DNA of 64,000 nucleotides from the NCBI RefSeq assembly GCF_014202225.1, contig NZ_JACHGE010000007.1, positions 172,292 to 236,291 on the forward strand, read 5' to 3'. Below the pieces are notes generated by a model. That model was not told the DNA's origin and ran no database searches. It saw nothing but the letters and a program-made list of their open reading frames with translations. Below are positions 9,874 to 19,469 of the stretch, piece after piece (the first letter of the stretch is position 1; the number at the start of each line of letters is the position of its first letter). Position numbers and translations under genes: made by a program. This DNA comes from Algibacter amylolyticus. GTDB taxonomy: Bacteria > Bacteroidota > Bacteroidia > Flavobacteriales > Flavobacteriaceae.

Positions 9874-11244
9874 TTAAAATTTATTTTTCTTTACTACTAT
9901 CTTGTTGTGTGCTTTAGAACGAGGTATTTTGTATTGAATATCTAATAAGCATAATCCATAAATAAAGGCAGGTGCAGCAATACGCATAGCTGAATGATTT
10001 ATGGTTAAAAACCAAAACAAATAACATGAATAAAAAAACACATTCGATTTATTATTAAATCTAAAAATTAAAGGTGTGAGCAATAATACTAAAAACGCAG
10101 CTACTCCAAACAAACCATGTTCTGATAAGATACGACTCATTTCGTTATGCGATGCTGCAAGGATACCTGCTTTTTGTTCTCTTAATTGTTTAATTTTACC
10201 AACACCAACTCCTAAAATTGGATTATTATAAAACTCTTCTAATTCGAAAGAAATCAAATCGCTTCTACCGGTTGAAATATCTTGTTTTTCTCTTCCTAAA
10301 GCATCTCTATTAGCATACCTATTATCGATTAAACCACTTGTTTGAATTGACGAAAATAACCATACAATTAAACCTAGACTTACAAAAACTATAACTAGCC
10401 TACTTATTCTAAATTTAGCTTTTACATTTACTTTTTTAAAATAGAAAAATAAAAATGCGCCAATCATAATTAAAGCTGTTAAAATACCTCCTCTACTAAA
10501 AGTTACAATCCCCCTAAAACTCATAGCAGCTAACAATATTCCATTTATTATTTTAAGAGACAAACTTGGTGATTGCATAAAAAATCTTAAAGTAAACACA
10601 AACATACCTATCCCTAAAACTGTAGATACTTGATTAGGTCCAAACCCTCCTGAAGCAGCAAAATTGGACCCCGTTCCTCTTAAAGTTTCTCTGATATCTG
10701 GGGTATAAAAAAACAAATACACGGTCATTGCGATTAAAGGCAAAGCTAAATACAACATTATTTTATGTAAATTATTGTAGCTTATTTTTTTGTTATAACA
10801 AAAGACAGATACGATGCCTAGGCAAATTGGTCCGCTTAAATTAAATGCAATATCAGTTCTTAAAGACGATTGCTCTGTAGCATTTAATCCTGCCACTAGA
10901 ATCCCAGGAATAAGCAAGAATATGTATATTATATAAGGAATTGGCTGCCTGTTTAATTTAATAGTAAAAAGCCCTAACAAAGTAAAAAATATAACTAAAT
11001 ATTTTGAAGCTTCATATAGAAAGTTACCTCCTGTCATTCTAATAAAAACCTCTGCTCCGACAATATAACTACAAGCTAATAAAACATTCAAAGCTTTTTG
11101 AGATGGCTTAGAATTATATATCTTATAGGTAAAATAAAAAAAAATGCTAATTAAATAAATAACCGACAAGGAAGAAACCACATAAATTAATAACCCTATT
11201 AAAGCATGTAAACCAATAACTTTTATGTAATTATAGTTCTTCAA
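9874..11244 (-). CDS. O-antigen ligase/polymerase family membrane protein (WaaL/Wzy type)
   Basis: About ten to twelve hydrophobic segments over 456 residues. The conserved Wzy_C-type loop is near residues 325-375: TGRSDLISFELEEFYNNPI, then GVGVGK and ASHNEMSRILSEHGLFG, carrying the arginine and histidine typical of O-antigen ligases. WaaL joins finished O-antigen to lipid A-core; Wzy polymerises repeat units. The SHNE motif and the ABC exporter genes upstream make the ligase role more likely, but Wzy cannot be excluded. It is 4 bp from the GT4 gene upstream. Confidence 0.8.
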   Translation of the reverse strand: MKNYNYIKVIGLHALIGLLIYVVSSLSVIYLISIFFYFTYKIYNSKPSQKALNVLLACSYIVGAEVFIRMTGGNFLYEASKYLVIFFTLLGLFTIKLNRQPIPYIIYIFLLIPGILVAGLNATEQSSLRTDIAFNLSGPICLGIVSVFCYNKKISYNNLHKIMLYLALPLIAMTVYLFFYTPDIRETLRGTGSNFAASGGFGPNQVSTVLGIGMFVFTLRFFMQSPSLSLKIINGILLAAMSFRGIVTFSRGGILTALIMIGAFLFFYFKKVNVKAKFRISRLVIVFVSLGLIVWLFSSIQTSGLIDNRYANRDALGREKQDISTGRSDLISFELEEFYNNPILGVGVGKIKQLREQKAGILAASHNEMSRILSEHGLFGVAAFLVLLLTPLIFRFNNKSNVFFYSCYLFWFLTINHSAMRIAAPAFIYGLCLLDIQYKIPRSKAHNKIVVKKNKF

Positions 11245-11248
11245 TTTT

Positions 11249-12325
11249 TTATTTTAATAAAGATTTATAGGTATTAATAATCGTTTTAATTTGAGATTTA
11301 ATTGAATAATTTTCTTCGACATGCTGAGTAAACTGATTCTTAAAAGCATGTCTCAATTCCTTGTTTTCAATGTAAATCATTATAGCTTTCGCTAATTCAC
11401 TTGATGATGATGGTTCTATTAACAAGCCATTAACGTTATGATTTATAACTGTCTCACACTCGCCAACACGAGTGGTAATAACAGCCAAGTTAGATAGTCC
11501 GTACTCTAATAAGGATATTGGTAACCCTTCAGATTTAGAAGATAATACTCCTATTTCACATTGAGTTAAAATATTATAAATATCTGGTTTGGCATCATAA
11601 AAATAAATTGAAGATTCTAAGTTCAACTCCTTTATTTTGTTTTTTACTTCATTGGAATAGTCGTCATTAAAATCTTTACCAATACAATGTAACGTCCAAT
11701 TTGGATATTTATTAACCACAATAGCAAAAGCTTTAATAAGTGTAAAATGATCTTTTTGAACTCTTAAATTTGCTAAACAAACAACACGTTTACCTGCTTC
11801 CCCTTTTAAACGTGTTTCTTTTAAATTAATATTTAATGTTGCAAAATTTGGTAGGTATGATACACTTTCGACTTTTAAATTTTGTTTCGCCCAAACCTGC
11901 AAATCTTGATTGACACTAAAAACATGAGAAAAATGTTTTGAACACCATTTTAAAACACTAGCATTTCTTTCATTTAAAAACTCACTGTTTCCATAATGAT
12001 CATGCCAAATTACTTTTACATTTCGATTTAAAAACTTAATTATAGTTGCTAAAAAAAAGGACGATGAGTGTGCATGGATAATTTGTATTTTTCTGAGTTT
12101 AACAAAAGCACTCAATTGGCGTATTGATTTTATATCTATTACATGTTTTTTATCTACAAATAAATAATTAACCGTTTTTAAGACTTCTTCTTTTAAAAGT
12201 CCCTCTTTTCTAGTAACACATAACCCGGAATATTCTATTTCTGATGCTAAAGCATTGGCTACGTTTACCGCAACCCTTTCTGAACCACCTGTTTGCAAAG
12301 AATCTATTAATTGTAAAACTCTCAT
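11249..12325 (-). CDS. Glycosyltransferase family 4
   Basis: A 358-residue GT-B enzyme. The N-terminus LIDSLQTGGSERVAVNVA is the classic GT4 glycine-rich acceptor-side motif, and the C-terminal half has KSEGLPISLLEYGLSNLAVI followed by VGECE, the E-x7-E region that binds the donor. WHDHYGN in the N-terminal domain is another GT4-typical segment. It is separated by 3 bp from the next GT4 gene on the same strand. Donor and acceptor unknown. Confidence 0.88.
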   Translation of the reverse strand: MRVLQLIDSLQTGGSERVAVNVANALASEIEYSGLCVTRKEGLLKEEVLKTVNYLFVDKKHVIDIKSIRQLSAFVKLRKIQIIHAHSSSFFLATIIKFLNRNVKVIWHDHYGNSEFLNERNASVLKWCSKHFSHVFSVNQDLQVWAKQNLKVESVSYLPNFATLNINLKETRLKGEAGKRVVCLANLRVQKDHFTLIKAFAIVVNKYPNWTLHCIGKDFNDDYSNEVKNKIKELNLESSIYFYDAKPDIYNILTQCEIGVLSSKSEGLPISLLEYGLSNLAVITTRVGECETVINHNVNGLLIEPSSSSELAKAIMIYIENKELRHAFKNQFTQHVEENYSIKSQIKTIINTYKSLLK

Positions 12326-12328
12326 GTA

Positions 12329-13444
12329 TTAGCCTAGTAATTTTGCGATTTCAGTTTCAAAAACATCTAAAGTATATTTTTGAGACCAATTTGATGCTAA
12401 TTTAGACATTTCTTGCAGTTCTCCTTCCTTATTTAAAAAGGATACAATTTTATTTGCTGCCATTTCTACATTTGGCTCTATCAATAGTCCTCTTTTACCA
12501 TAGTCTAGCATAAAAGGAATGCAAGAAATAGACATTGATATGGGTATGGATCCAAAAAACATAGCTTCTGCAACTGCTTTTGGCCAGCCTTCGGATTTTG
12601 ATGGTAATATTAAAAAATGCGTTTTATGAAATGCTTCTTTTATAATTTGTTTTTCTTTATTCCCTTGTAGCTTTACAAAACCCTCTAATTTATTTTTAGA
12701 AATATACTCTTTTAATTCTCCTTTTCGCTCCCCTTCTCCATACATATCAAGACGTACATTATTTCCAGTTTTATGTAGGTTTTCTATAATTTTAATTGCT
12801 AGTAATGGGCGCTTACCACTTACCAAACCACCAACATATGCAAATTTTAAAATTTCAGTATAACTCCTTATTTCCGGCTTTACCTTTTCGCTATCAAAAT
12901 AGCTTGCTGTAAAAAAGGGTTTAATATTTTTGGTTTGATTTTCCCATTGGCCGTATACCAAAACCGACATATTTTTCGTTAAAAAAGTATTGGATAATAT
13001 CCACTTTTGAAACCTATAACTTGAGGGTTGTTTAGCTTTAGGATCCCAATTGCCAGCGTATTTGGCTGTTTTAATTTTCTTTGGAAAAAATATTTGCACA
13101 ATACATGCCAATAGTCCAATATTACCAGGACAGCGCAAATGAATATGATCTGCTTTTTTTATTTGTTTATAAATAGAGATTAAAATTAAAGGCATTTTAA
13201 ACAGCGAACTAAGCATGTTTAAAACACTTGTAAACTGAATATGTTCAATTTTATTAAATTGAATACTATTATGCTTATACTCTAAATCAATACTGCCAAT
13301 AGCATCAGAGGTTTTTGGGGCTACAATTACAACGTCGTCTACATGTTTTAACCAAATATTCATTTCACGCACATACGGAGCATAGGCAGAAATACATCTA
13401 CCATTTAATTTATGCTCAACATGAGTAATAATTAAGAATTTCAT
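12329..13444 (-). CDS. Glycosyltransferase family 4-like
   Basis: A 371-residue GT-B protein. The C-terminal donor motif is LILPSKSEGWPKAVAEAMFF followed by GSIPISMS; the middle AYVGGLVSGKRP is the usual start of the C-terminal Rossmann domain. The N-terminal half carries HLRCPGN, seen in many capsule and O-antigen GT4 enzymes. It abuts the next gene with no gap (stop 12329, next gene from 13445), so transcription is shared. Specificity unknown. Confidence 0.86.
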   Translation of the reverse strand: MKFLIITHVEHKLNGRCISAYAPYVREMNIWLKHVDDVVIVAPKTSDAIGSIDLEYKHNSIQFNKIEHIQFTSVLNMLSSLFKMPLILISIYKQIKKADHIHLRCPGNIGLLACIVQIFFPKKIKTAKYAGNWDPKAKQPSSYRFQKWILSNTFLTKNMSVLVYGQWENQTKNIKPFFTASYFDSEKVKPEIRSYTEILKFAYVGGLVSGKRPLLAIKIIENLHKTGNNVRLDMYGEGERKGELKEYISKNKLEGFVKLQGNKEKQIIKEAFHKTHFLILPSKSEGWPKAVAEAMFFGSIPISMSISCIPFMLDYGKRGLLIEPNVEMAANKIVSFLNKEGELQEMSKLASNWSQKYTLDVFETEIAKLLG

Positions 13445-14395
13445 CTAATTTAAAAGCGTCGTTACAATATATTTTGCTTGGGCACTTGGTGTACAGTGTT
13501 TTGAAAAATATTCCTTTCCTTTTTTTGCTATTTTCTTATGATAATCCGGATTATTTAAAACCTTATCAAAAACAACTTTATATTCACTATTTTTACTTAT
13601 TGAATAAATTTCTTCTTCATGTTTTAAGGTTACAGGAAGCTCAATTTTAAAAGGAAATGACAAAACAAACAAGCTTTGATTTAAATACTCTGCTAATCGC
13701 CAACTTACTGCTCCCCAAACCGCTGCATTGTTTAATACTATTTTAGATTTCTTACTTAATTTAGAAAACGTATTGGGTGGGTATTTTACATGATTTAACT
13801 CTGCTTCAAAATTAAGATTATCTCCGTCTGATCGCGGTATAAAACCACCTTCAAAAGTTACGCGTTTATCAGCTTTACAGTATCGAATAAATTCAGCTCG
13901 AATAGTATTTGTTTCTTTTTCATTTTTCCATATACTAGAAGAAAAAAAGATATAATTATCTTTTTCCGCTTTTAACTGATAATCTTTATAAACAGGTCTT
14001 CTTTTTAAGGTATAAATCTCTTTAATTAAAGCTTTAAATTTTAAGTGTTTTAATAGGTTAAGATTAAAAAATTTTAAATAAAATGGCACAATATTAATTG
14101 GATAATGCGGAAAAAGCGGTTTTACTTTTTCTTGCTGAAAGGATGTATTATCTAAAAGTTTATTAGTTACAAAGTAAGTGTCAGAAAGCTCATATAGTTT
14201 TTGATCAAAATAAACGGGATCATCATTATTTATAACAGCAATTTTATTGTTTAAACTAAAAATTAAAAAAGGTCTGTTATTATATTTTAAAAACCTATCG
14301 TCCATTTTGAATTTTACCTTAAACTCTTTATTAAGTCCGTGCAAGTAATAAGACGCATAAAAATTTGGAATATTTAATATCTGTATGGTTTCCAT
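13445..14395 (-). CDS. Probable GT-B-like glycosyltransferase, family unassigned
   Basis: A 316-residue soluble protein with no membrane segment. The C-terminal part (about residues 220-316) resembles the donor-binding half of GT-B enzymes: KIVLNNAAVWGAVSWRLAEY, then LSFPFKIELPV and the closing HCTPSAQAKYIV helix. The N-terminal half is unlike standard GT4. It shares one base with the upstream GT2 gene (14395) and is embedded among glycosyltransferases. Role in sugar transfer is inferred from this partial resemblance and context; I do not recognise the family. Confidence 0.55.
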   Translation of the reverse strand: METIQILNIPNFYASYYLHGLNKEFKVKFKMDDRFLKYNNRPFLIFSLNNKIAVINNDDPVYFDQKLYELSDTYFVTNKLLDNTSFQQEKVKPLFPHYPINIVPFYLKFFNLNLLKHLKFKALIKEIYTLKRRPVYKDYQLKAEKDNYIFFSSSIWKNEKETNTIRAEFIRYCKADKRVTFEGGFIPRSDGDNLNFEAELNHVKYPPNTFSKLSKKSKIVLNNAAVWGAVSWRLAEYLNQSLFVLSFPFKIELPVTLKHEEEIYSISKNSEYKVVFDKVLNNPDYHKKIAKKGKEYFSKHCTPSAQAKYIVTTLLN

Positions 14396-15396
14396 TAATT
14401 AATTTTTGGTTTGTTAATTATAAGAGAAAGCCAGCCAACAATTCGTCCCAAACTTTCGGTTAAAGCTTCTTTTTTTTGGTTACTTGTTATAGAATTACTT
14501 AGCCTTATAACGGTTAACAAAAAAACAGTACAATGCCATTTCAACCTTGACTTTAGTTCTGGTTTATGGTACTTTACGCGCCACACATACCAACCATTTC
14601 TCACTACCATTTTACCATACTTAAACTTATTTGGCCTACCACCAATATCATGATAATGGTTTAATTGTGCAGCGGTGTTGACATATAACTTACCTCTTTT
14701 AGCAATTCGTAAACTAAAATCGGTATCCTCATAAAGTCCATATCCTTCAAAATAGGTAGAAAAAGACAAATGATTAAACACCTCTTTTTTATAAGAGGAA
14801 ACACCTCCCATTATTTGCTCTACCTGATAAATTTTACCAGAAGGAGGTAAAAACCCAATGGACCTGCCATGTGCAAATGTAGGCAAATACCCAGGCGGTG
14901 TATCTGGTAGTAAATTAAATTTTCGTCTTAATTTGAAACGAGAAGGCTCTGTACGCATCCACCCATCAAAATAAAATTTGTTTACACTTTTTGGCGCTTT
15001 TTCTTTTTTCCATAAAACCTCGTTTTTAATATAACCGCCAACTGCTAAAGCATCTGTTTTCGTTTTATAGGTATCAATTAGGTTTTGAAAATAATTTTTT
15101 TCTAAAACAATATCATCATCCAAAAAGCAAACTACATCAATACCTGCACCAATCATTTTAATGCTATAATTCCTTTGTTTGGTTAACCCTCTATTATCAC
15201 TATCAACCAATTTATATCTTAAATTTTTAATAGTGCTATTTTTAAAAATATTAGACGTACTATCATCTAAAGAACCATCAACAATAATAATTTCGTTTGG
15301 ATATAATGTTTGCTTGCTTACCGAATTTAATAAATTCTGTAAAGCCATTGGTCTCATATATGTACATACTACTAAAGAGAAATTCATATTATCCAT
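14395..15396 (-). CDS. Glycosyltransferase family 2
   Basis: GT-A enzyme of 333 residues. The N-terminal start VVCTYMRPMALQNLLNSVSK with QTLYPNEIIIVDGS is the nucleotide-binding fold, CFLDDDIVLE holds the metal-binding DxD, and GYGLYEDTDFSLRIAKRG carries the ED catalytic-base motif. A large insertion between them (about residues 125-190) is rich in aromatic residues. It overlaps the upstream GT2 gene by 8 bp and the downstream gene by one base, so translation is tightly coupled. Specificity unknown. Confidence 0.88.
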   Translation of the reverse strand: MDNMNFSLVVCTYMRPMALQNLLNSVSKQTLYPNEIIIVDGSLDDSTSNIFKNSTIKNLRYKLVDSDNRGLTKQRNYSIKMIGAGIDVVCFLDDDIVLEKNYFQNLIDTYKTKTDALAVGGYIKNEVLWKKEKAPKSVNKFYFDGWMRTEPSRFKLRRKFNLLPDTPPGYLPTFAHGRSIGFLPPSGKIYQVEQIMGGVSSYKKEVFNHLSFSTYFEGYGLYEDTDFSLRIAKRGKLYVNTAAQLNHYHDIGGRPNKFKYGKMVVRNGWYVWRVKYHKPELKSRLKWHCTVFLLTVIRLSNSITSNQKKEALTESLGRIVGWLSLIINKPKIN

Positions 15397-16918
15397 TTTT
15401 CAATGTATTAGCCCAATTTACACTTTCTTGCCATTGTTTTTTAAACATTATGTAGTACTTAAAAGGGTTTTTAATATTCTGACTTTTGTAATACTTTATA
15501 AAAAGACCTGTTTTGTACCCAAGTAATTGATGTTTGGTTGTGTTTGTCATTCTACTTAACATAACCGTAGGCGATGGTTTTGGTTTAAGTTTTTTGCTCT
15601 TTTCCCAAGGGTGTATAAATTTAGTTCTAAATCCTCCTATTGGTGCTTTTAAATGCAATATTTTTATATCTGGCGTATATATAATATCTGCTCCAAGATT
15701 TCTTAATTGCATGCCAAAATCTGTGTCCTCCCCATAACCAAACTCATAAGCCATGTTAAAACTAACAGTCTCTAAATATTTTGATGCTATTACACTACTA
15801 CCTCCGCCAAAAGTAGTCCACTGAATAATATTCTTATTTTTCTCAAGCTCATTTTTCTGTAAATAACTCATAGCTATTACATTAAAATTAAATGACTGCA
15901 TTTTTAGTATAATGCTTTTAAGTAAGTTGGCATCAAACTTATTATCATCGTCTGCTAAGTAAACATAGTCTGCCGTTATACTTTGTAAAGCTAAGTTTCT
16001 AGCATTACAAGCTCCGGTTTGATTAATAAACTTATGTATGATTTTAAAAGGCCATGATTTATTAGAAATAAACTCCAATTCAGTTTTACTATTCTTATCC
16101 CCGTTTTGCTCAATAATGATAACCTGTTTTGGCAGTAGCGTTTGCTTTTCCAAATCTAACAGAACGTCTTGTAAAAATTTTTTTCTTCCTAATGTAGGTA
16201 TAATAACATCAATTGTAACATCCTTTATGTTTGGTTTATTTAGTGCTTCTAAACTAAAACTTGATGAATAAGTAACTTTTTTAATAAAAATAGTTTTAAG
16301 GAAGGACAGGAAGAGGAATTTACTATCATAAATTATAAAATTAAAAAATAACAATACACTCCAAACACCTTTGTAATAGTGTTTAACGAACTTAAACAAC
16401 TGAGAATATGAAGCTCTAACATTTAAGTTATTTGATACGTTTTCCCTTAAAAGTTTAGGCTCAGAATAACAAAAAAGTCCCTTAGGCATGCCAAGTTTCG
16501 CAATAGAATTTAAAACAAAATCAAAAGATTCATTTTCTTTAACTTGATTTTTAAATTTAAGTAATTGCGATGCATATATGGCTCCAACATTACTGCTCAT
16601 AAGCCATGTTGGGTACTTTACACTCTTGTTCACCTTCAAAAAGGGAGAATCTTCAACATATCCAATTTGTTCGGGTAAATATTGATGCCTGCTATAAGAC
16701 ATCATCATATTTTTAAGATGAAATGATTTTTTGATTTCTTTAATATTTAAAAATGGCTTAAAAGATTCATGACACCAAACTAATAGCCTTTCTTTATAAT
16801 GATCTGCAACATAAAATAAAGCCTTAATGGGTTTGTTAAAAGACCCTTCTATTAATTGATTTGTTTCTAAATCAATGATTTCTATAACCTTGTCTTCGTT
16901 ATGTGTAAGTAGAATCAT
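15389..16918 (-). CDS. GT2 glycosyltransferase with a long N-terminal extension
   Basis: A 509-residue protein whose catalytic GT2 domain begins only near residue 234 (VIIPTLGRKKFLQDVLLDLE), with ADDDNKFD as DxD and YEFGYGEDTDFGMQL as the acidic motif. Residues 1-230 form a separate region (MILLTHNEDKVIEII at the start) with no family I recognise; it could bind the acceptor or be a second, degenerate glycosyltransferase half. A hydrophobic patch sits at about 185-215. The gene overlaps the next by 8 bp and starts 5 bp after the GT4 gene upstream. Confidence 0.8.
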   Translation of the reverse strand: MILLTHNEDKVIEIIDLETNQLIEGSFNKPIKALFYVADHYKERLLVWCHESFKPFLNIKEIKKSFHLKNMMMSYSRHQYLPEQIGYVEDSPFLKVNKSVKYPTWLMSSNVGAIYASQLLKFKNQVKENESFDFVLNSIAKLGMPKGLFCYSEPKLLRENVSNNLNVRASYSQLFKFVKHYYKGVWSVLLFFNFIIYDSKFLFLSFLKTIFIKKVTYSSSFSLEALNKPNIKDVTIDVIIPTLGRKKFLQDVLLDLEKQTLLPKQVIIIEQNGDKNSKTELEFISNKSWPFKIIHKFINQTGACNARNLALQSITADYVYLADDDNKFDANLLKSIILKMQSFNFNVIAMSYLQKNELEKNKNIIQWTTFGGGSSVIASKYLETVSFNMAYEFGYGEDTDFGMQLRNLGADIIYTPDIKILHLKAPIGGFRTKFIHPWEKSKKLKPKPSPTVMLSRMTNTTKHQLLGYKTGLFIKYYKSQNIKNPFKYYIMFKKQWQESVNWANTLKNG

Positions 16919-16923
16919 TTTTT

Positions 16924-18063
16924 TTAAATAGATTTATAATAATCAATATTAATATCTGCATTTTTATTAATATCAAAAAATGTTTCTACTTTTTGTCTAG
17001 CAGCCTTTCCAAATTTCAAACACAATTTATCATCATTTATTAATTCAAGTAATTTTTCGGTATACAACTCTATATCTTCTGGATGAACTAAATAGCCATT
17101 AACCCCATCATCAATTAATTCATTAGCCCAACCTATATTTGTGTTTACTACAGGTTTTTGCATAGCCATAGATTCAATAGTTACCATACCTAAGGTTTCT
17201 GCGAAAGAAGGAAATGTACAGATATGAGCATTTTTTATATGTTTCCTAACTTCTTTATAAGGTATTTTACCTAAATAGTTGACTTGTTTTTTTGCTTCAT
17301 CTGAAAAAATCTTTTCCATCAATTTATAAGTTGAACTTTCACCTGTTTCAATATCTGATGAATCTCCTCCTATTAAAATTAATTTTGCTCCTGGATTTTC
17401 TGCAATAACTTTATTGAAGATTTTAGCTAATTCTAAAACTCCTTTTTTTCTTATTATAGTTCCTATATAAAGTATGTTGTTCCTTTTAAAAATTTCTGGA
17501 GATTCATTTTTAAAATTCTCTAAAGACAAACCATTATGAATGGTTTTAATATCCTCTTTTTTTAAATCAAATATTTTTTGCGTTAATGAACCTGCAAAAT
17601 CTGTTGGAGCTATATAAGCAGCAGCTCGTTTTAGAGCTAGTTTTTCAAACATAAAGTTTTTAAACTTTTGCTTCCTATTTTCTAATTTGCAAAAATAGGC
17701 ATCGCTACCATGAAACCTAATGAATAAAGGAGCTTTCAATCTCATAAATGCTGTAATTCCAGTCCAATCTGGTGCTTCTAAAATATCAATTTCTTTTTTA
17801 TCTACAACTAGGTTTATGTAATTCTGAATATGTTTTCTATATAAATACCACGTAAATAGTTTATACTTTTTTGATGGTATTAAATGAATTTCTACGTCTT
17901 CATCCTTAAAAACCTCGGATTTATTTTGGTGATAAACAAATACTGTTACATTGACTCCCTTACTCACTAAAACAACGACTAAATTTTTTATACTCGTAGC
18001 TATTCCTGCGGCTTGTTTAACCTTGGGATGTGGATATTCAGGTGTTATAAAACCTATGTGCAT
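16924..18063 (-). CDS. Glycosyltransferase family 4
   Basis: A 379-residue GT4 enzyme. The N-terminus ITPEYPHPKVKQAAGIATSI shows the GG-like acceptor loop, FIRFHGSDAYF follows in the N-domain, and the C-domain begins NILYIGTIIRKKGVLELAK. The donor motif is FPSFAETLGMVTIESMAMQ with KPVVNTNIG. All GT4 landmarks are present and length is normal. It is 5 bp from the 509-residue GT2 gene and 8 bp from the acyltransferase upstream. Confidence 0.9.
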   Translation of the reverse strand: MHIGFITPEYPHPKVKQAAGIATSIKNLVVVLVSKGVNVTVFVYHQNKSEVFKDEDVEIHLIPSKKYKLFTWYLYRKHIQNYINLVVDKKEIDILEAPDWTGITAFMRLKAPLFIRFHGSDAYFCKLENRKQKFKNFMFEKLALKRAAAYIAPTDFAGSLTQKIFDLKKEDIKTIHNGLSLENFKNESPEIFKRNNILYIGTIIRKKGVLELAKIFNKVIAENPGAKLILIGGDSSDIETGESSTYKLMEKIFSDEAKKQVNYLGKIPYKEVRKHIKNAHICTFPSFAETLGMVTIESMAMQKPVVNTNIGWANELIDDGVNGYLVHPEDIELYTEKLLELINDDKLCLKFGKAARQKVETFFDINKNADINIDYYKSI

Positions 18064-18071
18064 GTTTAAAA

Positions 18072-18548
18072 TTATTTATTCGAACCTATAATTCGGGCTG
18101 GATTACCTACTACTATAGCATTATCAGGAATATCTTTGGTAACTACAGTTCCTGCTCCAATAACAGCACTATTACCAATGGTTACTGGTTTTATGATTAA
18201 ACTATTCATTCCTATAAAAACATTATCACCTATAGCAATATTACCCATTTTATATTCTAAAACACCTTTGGTAGATAAAACAGGGAAATGATTTATAATT
18301 TTAACACCAGTTGTAATAGTAACATTTTCTCCAATATATGTTTGCGTATTTCTCAAATTATCAAATAAAACATTAGTACCAATAAATACTGTTTTTCGTT
18401 TTTTAAATTTAACACCATGTAATTGCAAAAACATAGTTCGAATTGAAGGTGGAATAAAAAATTGCATTGATATATGTAATAAAAAAAACTTGATGGCTTT
18501 TTTGAAAAAAGAAAAGGAGAGCTTATCCCATGTAGCCTTATGATTCAT
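18072..18548 (-). CDS. Hexapeptide-repeat acyltransferase
   Basis: A 158-residue left-handed beta-helix protein of the serine acetyltransferase/xenobiotic acetyltransferase type. Hexapeptide turns are visible at [28 protein letters not shown] and [17 protein letters not shown], ending in the family-typical [13 protein letters not shown]. Such enzymes O- or N-acetylate sugars in surface polysaccharides using acetyl-CoA. It overlaps the upstream acyltransferase gene by 11 bp, so the two are translationally coupled. The acceptor sugar is unknown. Confidence 0.88.
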   Translation of the reverse strand: MNHKATWDKLSFSFFKKAIKFFLLHISMQFFIPPSIRTMFLQLHGVKFKKRKTVFIGTNVLFDNLRNTQTYIGENVTITTGVKIINHFPVLSTKGVLEYKMGNIAIGDNVFIGMNSLIIKPVTIGNSAVIGAGTVVTKDIPDNAIVVGNPARIIGSNK

Positions 18549-19080
18549 AACCTGATAATTTTCTGTATTTTAAATGTTTTGCTGGAACTCCAGCAACAAT
18601 ACTATTTGGTGCTACGTTTTTAGTCACAACAGATCCTGCTGCAATTATTGCGCCTTTACCAATATTAGTTACTGTGTTAGTTATAATGACATTATTACAC
18701 ACCCATACCTCATCACCAATTATTAAAGGAGAGGAAGATGTTCTATTTTCAAAGAGACTTAAGTTATCGTATTCATGTTTATGAGTTTGAATAATAACAT
18801 TATTTGAAATAGTTACATTTTTTCCAAAAATAATTCCTCCTGAGTAATCAACCTCTATATTTCTTGAAAACACACAAGGCCCCATAAATTTAATATCCGT
18901 ATTTTCATTAAACTTATCAAAATTTGTTATCACTACATTATTAGTAACTTCAATGTGAACCGACTTAAACCTTAAATAAAAGTATATTTTTTTTAAATAT
19001 TTTATTACGGGAATTGTAAATACAAGCGATGTAAAAAACCGCTGAAGTACATAATCTATTTTGTACAATAATTTATACAT
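18538..19080 (-). CDS. Hexapeptide-repeat acyltransferase
   Basis: A 180-residue left-handed beta-helix acyltransferase. A short hydrophobic N-terminus precedes the repeats; hexapeptides are seen in [20 protein letters not shown], where the histidine in HKHE is a candidate catalytic residue, and in [20 protein letters not shown]. The end [14 protein letters not shown] is typical. It partners the overlapping acyltransferase gene, so two distinct O-acetylations or an enzyme pair are possible. It precedes the GtrA-like gene by 5 bp. Confidence 0.88.
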   Translation of the reverse strand: MYKLLYKIDYVLQRFFTSLVFTIPVIKYLKKIYFYLRFKSVHIEVTNNVVITNFDKFNENTDIKFMGPCVFSRNIEVDYSGGIIFGKNVTISNNVIIQTHKHEYDNLSLFENRTSSSPLIIGDEVWVCNNVIITNTVTNIGKGAIIAAGSVVTKNVAPNSIVAGVPAKHLKYRKLSGYES

Positions 19081-19085
19081 CTTTC

Positions 19086-19469
19086 TTATTTAAAAACTAA
19101 AAATTTTGAAACTAAAAAGCGCAAGGGCATTAATATAATTACAGTCAATATTGTTGAAATTAAATAATTAATTTCTAGATAAATACCAATATTATAAAAA
19201 ATATTGGCTAAAATGTAAAATGAAAAGATTGAAAAACAAAATCTTATTAAGTTATATTTATTATGAGCTTTATTAAATAAAAATTTTAATTGTACTGAAT
19301 ATAATAATACATAAGCAACACCATAAACAATCATAAATGAAATCGATTTATCGACATTTAACCTATCTACTAGCAAATAAAGGCTAAGAAACACAAAACA
19401 ATAGCCTATAATACTTATGCCAATGTACTTTATTAATTGTTTTGATGTTTCTTTATTTATTATTTTCAA
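19086..19469 (-). CDS. GtrA-like family membrane protein
   Basis: A 127-residue protein with four hydrophobic helices and the GtrA-type start KQLIKYIGISIIGYCFVFLS, plus the closing RFLVSKFLVFK. GtrA proteins are thought to flip undecaprenyl-phosphate-linked sugars to the periplasmic face so that a GT-C enzyme can decorate O-antigen. It overlaps the GtrB-like GT2 gene by 17 bp, and the GT-C-like gene follows upstream, giving a complete three-gene side-branch module. Confidence 0.85.
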   Translation of the reverse strand: MKIINKETSKQLIKYIGISIIGYCFVFLSLYLLVDRLNVDKSISFMIVYGVAYVLLYSVQLKFLFNKAHNKYNLIRFCFSIFSFYILANIFYNIGIYLEINYLISTILTVIILMPLRFLVSKFLVFK

